Program-made: the position numbers and the translations under genes | Notes under the pieces: model-generated | The model's database searches: none | What the model was told of the DNA's origin: nothing | Seen by the model: only the letters and a program-made list of their open reading frames with translations | DNA from: Anaerolineales bacterium | GTDB lineage: Bacteria; Chloroflexota; Anaerolineae; Anaerolineales; E44-bin32 | Direction of reading: 5' to 3' | Length of the DNA: 7,511 nucleotides | Assembly: GCA_030668545.1 (NCBI GenBank) | Contig: DAOUTT010000097.1 | Location: 1 to 7,511 of the forward strand | In this document: positions 6,266 to 7,511 of the stretch, in pieces | Layout: each line of letters begins with the position of its first letter | How positions within the stretch are numbered: the first letter of the stretch is position 1

Positions 6266-7027
6266 ATGCAGCAAGAAACCCTAGAGCGTTTGCACTCGCG
6301 CTACCTCATTCAGGCAACTTGGAGCGCTTCAATCCGAGAGCAGCTTTTTGATTCCATTCAGATTCAAGGGAAGGACAAGGTTCTGGAAGTTGGCTCTGGC
6401 ACGGGCGTGGTCAGTGCAGAAATAAGCCAGCGGTTTTCATTGGAGAGCGTTGGCGTTGACATCGACCGTTCTGCAGTAACCTTTGCCCATAATAACGACC
6501 CTACGTCCTTGTATCTCGCCGGAGACGGCAACAATCTACCTTTCCAACCCGCAGCATTCGACGTGGCTGCCTGTCATTTTCTTCTGCTCTGGGTTGAAAA
6601 CCCGGACAAGATCCTCGCTGAGATGGTAAGGGTCACAAAGCCGGGCGGTTGGATTCTGGCATTAGCAGAGCCTGATTATGGCGGGCGGATAGATTACCCT
6701 CGTGAGCTTGAAACCGTCGGTCAAGGGCAGATTCAAGCGTTGCTCGACCAAGGCGCCAATCCATATCTGGGACGGACACTGAGTGCGCTTTTCCACTCCG
6801 CGCAGTTGACCGAGATCCGAACCGGTTTACTTGGCGGAGAATGGCAGGGAAGCATAGATGAGGATCAACTGGAATCTGAATGGGAGACACTGGCTCAAGA
6901 TCTGAGCGACTTACTCCCCGCCGATGAGATCGAACGATTTAGACGGATCGACCACGAAGCCTGGGAGATGGGGACGAGAGTCTTGTTCGTCCCGACATTC
7001 TACGCCGCTGGCCGCGCCCCGCTCTAG
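6266..7027 (+). CDS. Class I SAM-dependent methyltransferase
   Basis: A 253-residue Rossmann-type methyltransferase. Motif I is VLEVGSGTG (39-47), the acidic end of strand 2 is VDIDRSA (64-70), AGDGNNLPF (85-93) is the Asp-containing motif that contacts the adenine, FDVAACHFLLLW (98-109) is the post-III strand, and MVRVTKPGGWIL (120-131) closes the core. This is the UbiE/Methyltransf_11 type layout, soluble and cytosolic. The C-terminal 100 residues (DYGGRIDYP onwards) form a helical, acidic substrate region that I cannot assign. It lies 66 bases after the paralogue stop, without a clear Shine-Dalgarno sequence, and ATG 6266 is used because an in-frame TAG lies just upstream. Co-direction suggests it may belong to the same transcript, so the target could be the modified tail, a lipid or a small molecule; no evidence here chooses among these. 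Confidence 0.87.
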   Translation: MQQETLERLHSRYLIQATWSASIREQLFDSIQIQGKDKVLEVGSGTGVVSAEISQRFSLESVGVDIDRSAVTFAHNNDPTSLYLAGDGNNLPFQPAAFDVAACHFLLLWVENPDKILAEMVRVTKPGGWILALAEPDYGGRIDYPRELETVGQGQIQALLDQGANPYLGRTLSALFHSAQLTEIRTGLLGGEWQGSIDEDQLESEWETLAQDLSDLLPADEIERFRRIDHEAWEMGTRVLFVPTFYAAGRAPL

Positions 7028-7031
7028 ATCG

Positions 7032-7180
7032 TGTCATTTCGAACCCCTGTTGGGGGTGAGAAATCCCTGAGAGGACTCAATTTAGCGCAACAGTCTATGG
7101 GGAACGGAGAATTAATTTTCCAATAGAATATGATCTCAGGAGTATCGCACTAGGGATTTCTCGCTGCGCTCGAAATGACA
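7032..7180. repeat. Inverted-repeat element A (TGTCATTTCGA ... TCGAAATGACA)
   Basis: The left arm has TGTCATTTCGA (7032-7042) and GAGAAATCCCT (7058-7068). The right arm, AGGGATTTCTC followed by GCTGCGC and TCGAAATGACA (7152-7180), is its reverse complement except at the arm centre, where the left side instead carries a small ACCCC/GGGGT hairpin. About 149 bases overall with no coding capacity, it resembles a MITE or a REP-type interspersed palindrome. Confidence 0.75.
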
Positions 7181-7207
7181 GTTAATGGTGCTAAGCCCTT
7201 CCCGATC

Positions 7208-7290
7208 TGTCATTGCGAGGAGCCCGCCAGGGCGACGTGGCAATCTCCGCCTAAGACGCGAGGAGACTGCTTGGGTTCGTTCTCGTTGAC
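7208..7290. repeat. Interspersed element B (TGTCATTGCGAGG type), right arm decayed
   Basis: The left arm begins TGTCATTGCGAGGAGC (7208-7223) and ends GTGGCAATCTCC (7236-7247). The expected complementary arm is only loosely visible as GGAGACTGCTT (7262-7272) and TCTCGTTGAC (7281-7290). The 'CATTGCGAG...GGCAATCTC' pattern is familiar to me as a common interspersed repeat of environmental bacterial genomes. Confidence 0.6.
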
Positions 7291-7305
7291 CGGTTCCCAC
7301 TTATC

Positions 7306-7400
7306 GTCATTCTGAGGAGCAAAGCGACGAAGAATCTCGTTCCTGGCAAGCAACACCCGTCAATTCAAACAACGAGATGCTTCGCTACGCTCAGCATGAC
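7306..7400. repeat. Inverted-repeat element C (GTCATTCTGAG ... CTCAGCATGAC)
   Basis: The left arm runs 7306-7341 (GTCATTCTGAGGAGC to GAATCTCGTT). The right arm runs 7371-7400 (AACGAGATGCTTCG to CTCAGCATGAC). They are reverse complements with a few mismatches and a short internal length difference, around a 29-base centre. Non-coding, MITE-like in form. Confidence 0.7.
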
Positions 7401-7455
7401 ATTAAGGGGCCGACCCATGGATCAGCCCGTTCTTTACCCGTTATCAAGACCGGTA

Positions 7456-7478
7456 GGGGCACGGCAATGCCGTGCCCC
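7456..7478. repeat. Perfect 23-base palindrome (11-bp arms)
   Basis: GGGGCACGGCA is followed by a single A and then its exact reverse complement TGCCGTGCCCC. This GC-rich short palindrome is not followed by a T-run, so it is better read as another interspersed palindromic repeat than as an intrinsic terminator, although it could block or stabilise transcripts. Confidence 0.8.
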
Positions 7479-7511
7479 TTCGGGCGCACACATCGATATT
7501 CCCCCACATTA

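Larger units (their letters stand above)
7028..7511. other. Gene-free region made of short interspersed palindromes
   Basis: After the methyltransferase stop no open frame of interest is present to the window edge. Four different inverted-repeat elements occupy much of the stretch and are listed individually. A transcript leaving the methyltransferase gene would fold strongly here, which might stop or stabilise it, but no T-run following a hairpin marks a classical intrinsic terminator. Confidence 0.7.

Noticed and set aside
7032..7478. CRISPR array
   Set aside because: The repeats are inverted, of different families and irregularly spaced; there are no direct repeats with uniform spacers.
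7456..7478. Intrinsic terminator of the methyltransferase transcript
   Set aside because: The hairpin is strong, but it is more than 400 bases downstream and is followed by TTCGGGCG rather than a T-run.

Overview
The window reads as accessory or envelope-related DNA from a free-living bacterium, most likely a member of the Chloroflexota (Anaerolineae-like). That assignment is an inference from memory: the DUF2207-type membrane protein ending in an alternating Cys-Ala tail, and the interspersed palindromes beginning TGTCATTTCGA, TGTCATTGCGAGG and GTCATTCTGAG, are features I associate with such genomes. No marker gene is present to prove it.

Layout. Left part, minus strand: a family 2 glycosyltransferase (1225-524) is followed 48 bases later by the 5' part of a lysophospholipid/lipid A-type acyltransferase (475 to the left edge). 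They look like one envelope-lipid operon. A 306-base divergent spacer (1226-1531) separates this from a plus-strand run: a small two-TM zinc-ribbon protein (1532-1885), a large membrane-anchored DUF2207-like protein whose last 19 residues hold seven cysteines alternating with alanine/glycine (1928-3637), a radical SAM/SPASM enzyme with an N-terminal PqqD-like domain (3634-5007, interrupted by one in-frame TGA at 4093-4095), a paralogue that has lost all iron-sulfur cysteines (5024-6199), and a class I SAM-dependent methyltransferase (6266-7027). The last 480 bases hold no gene, but carry four unrelated inverted-repeat elements side by side.

Working model (inference). The Cys-Ala tail lies on the cytosolic side of a membrane protein and is the substrate of the adjacent radical SAM/SPASM maturase, which would recognise it through its PqqD-like domain. 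The cysteine-free paralogue would act as a non-catalytic partner or recognition subunit. The maturase start codon overlaps the stop codon of the tail gene, and its ribosome binding site lies within the Gly codons of the tail, so the two are probably translationally coupled. The result would resemble a RiPP modification system applied to the end of a large membrane protein rather than to a short precursor peptide. Neither the chemistry nor the biological role can be read from the sequence. Whether the maturase is made depends on the TGA at codon 154: selenocysteine, a nonsense mutation (CGA to TGA) and a base-call error all remain possible.
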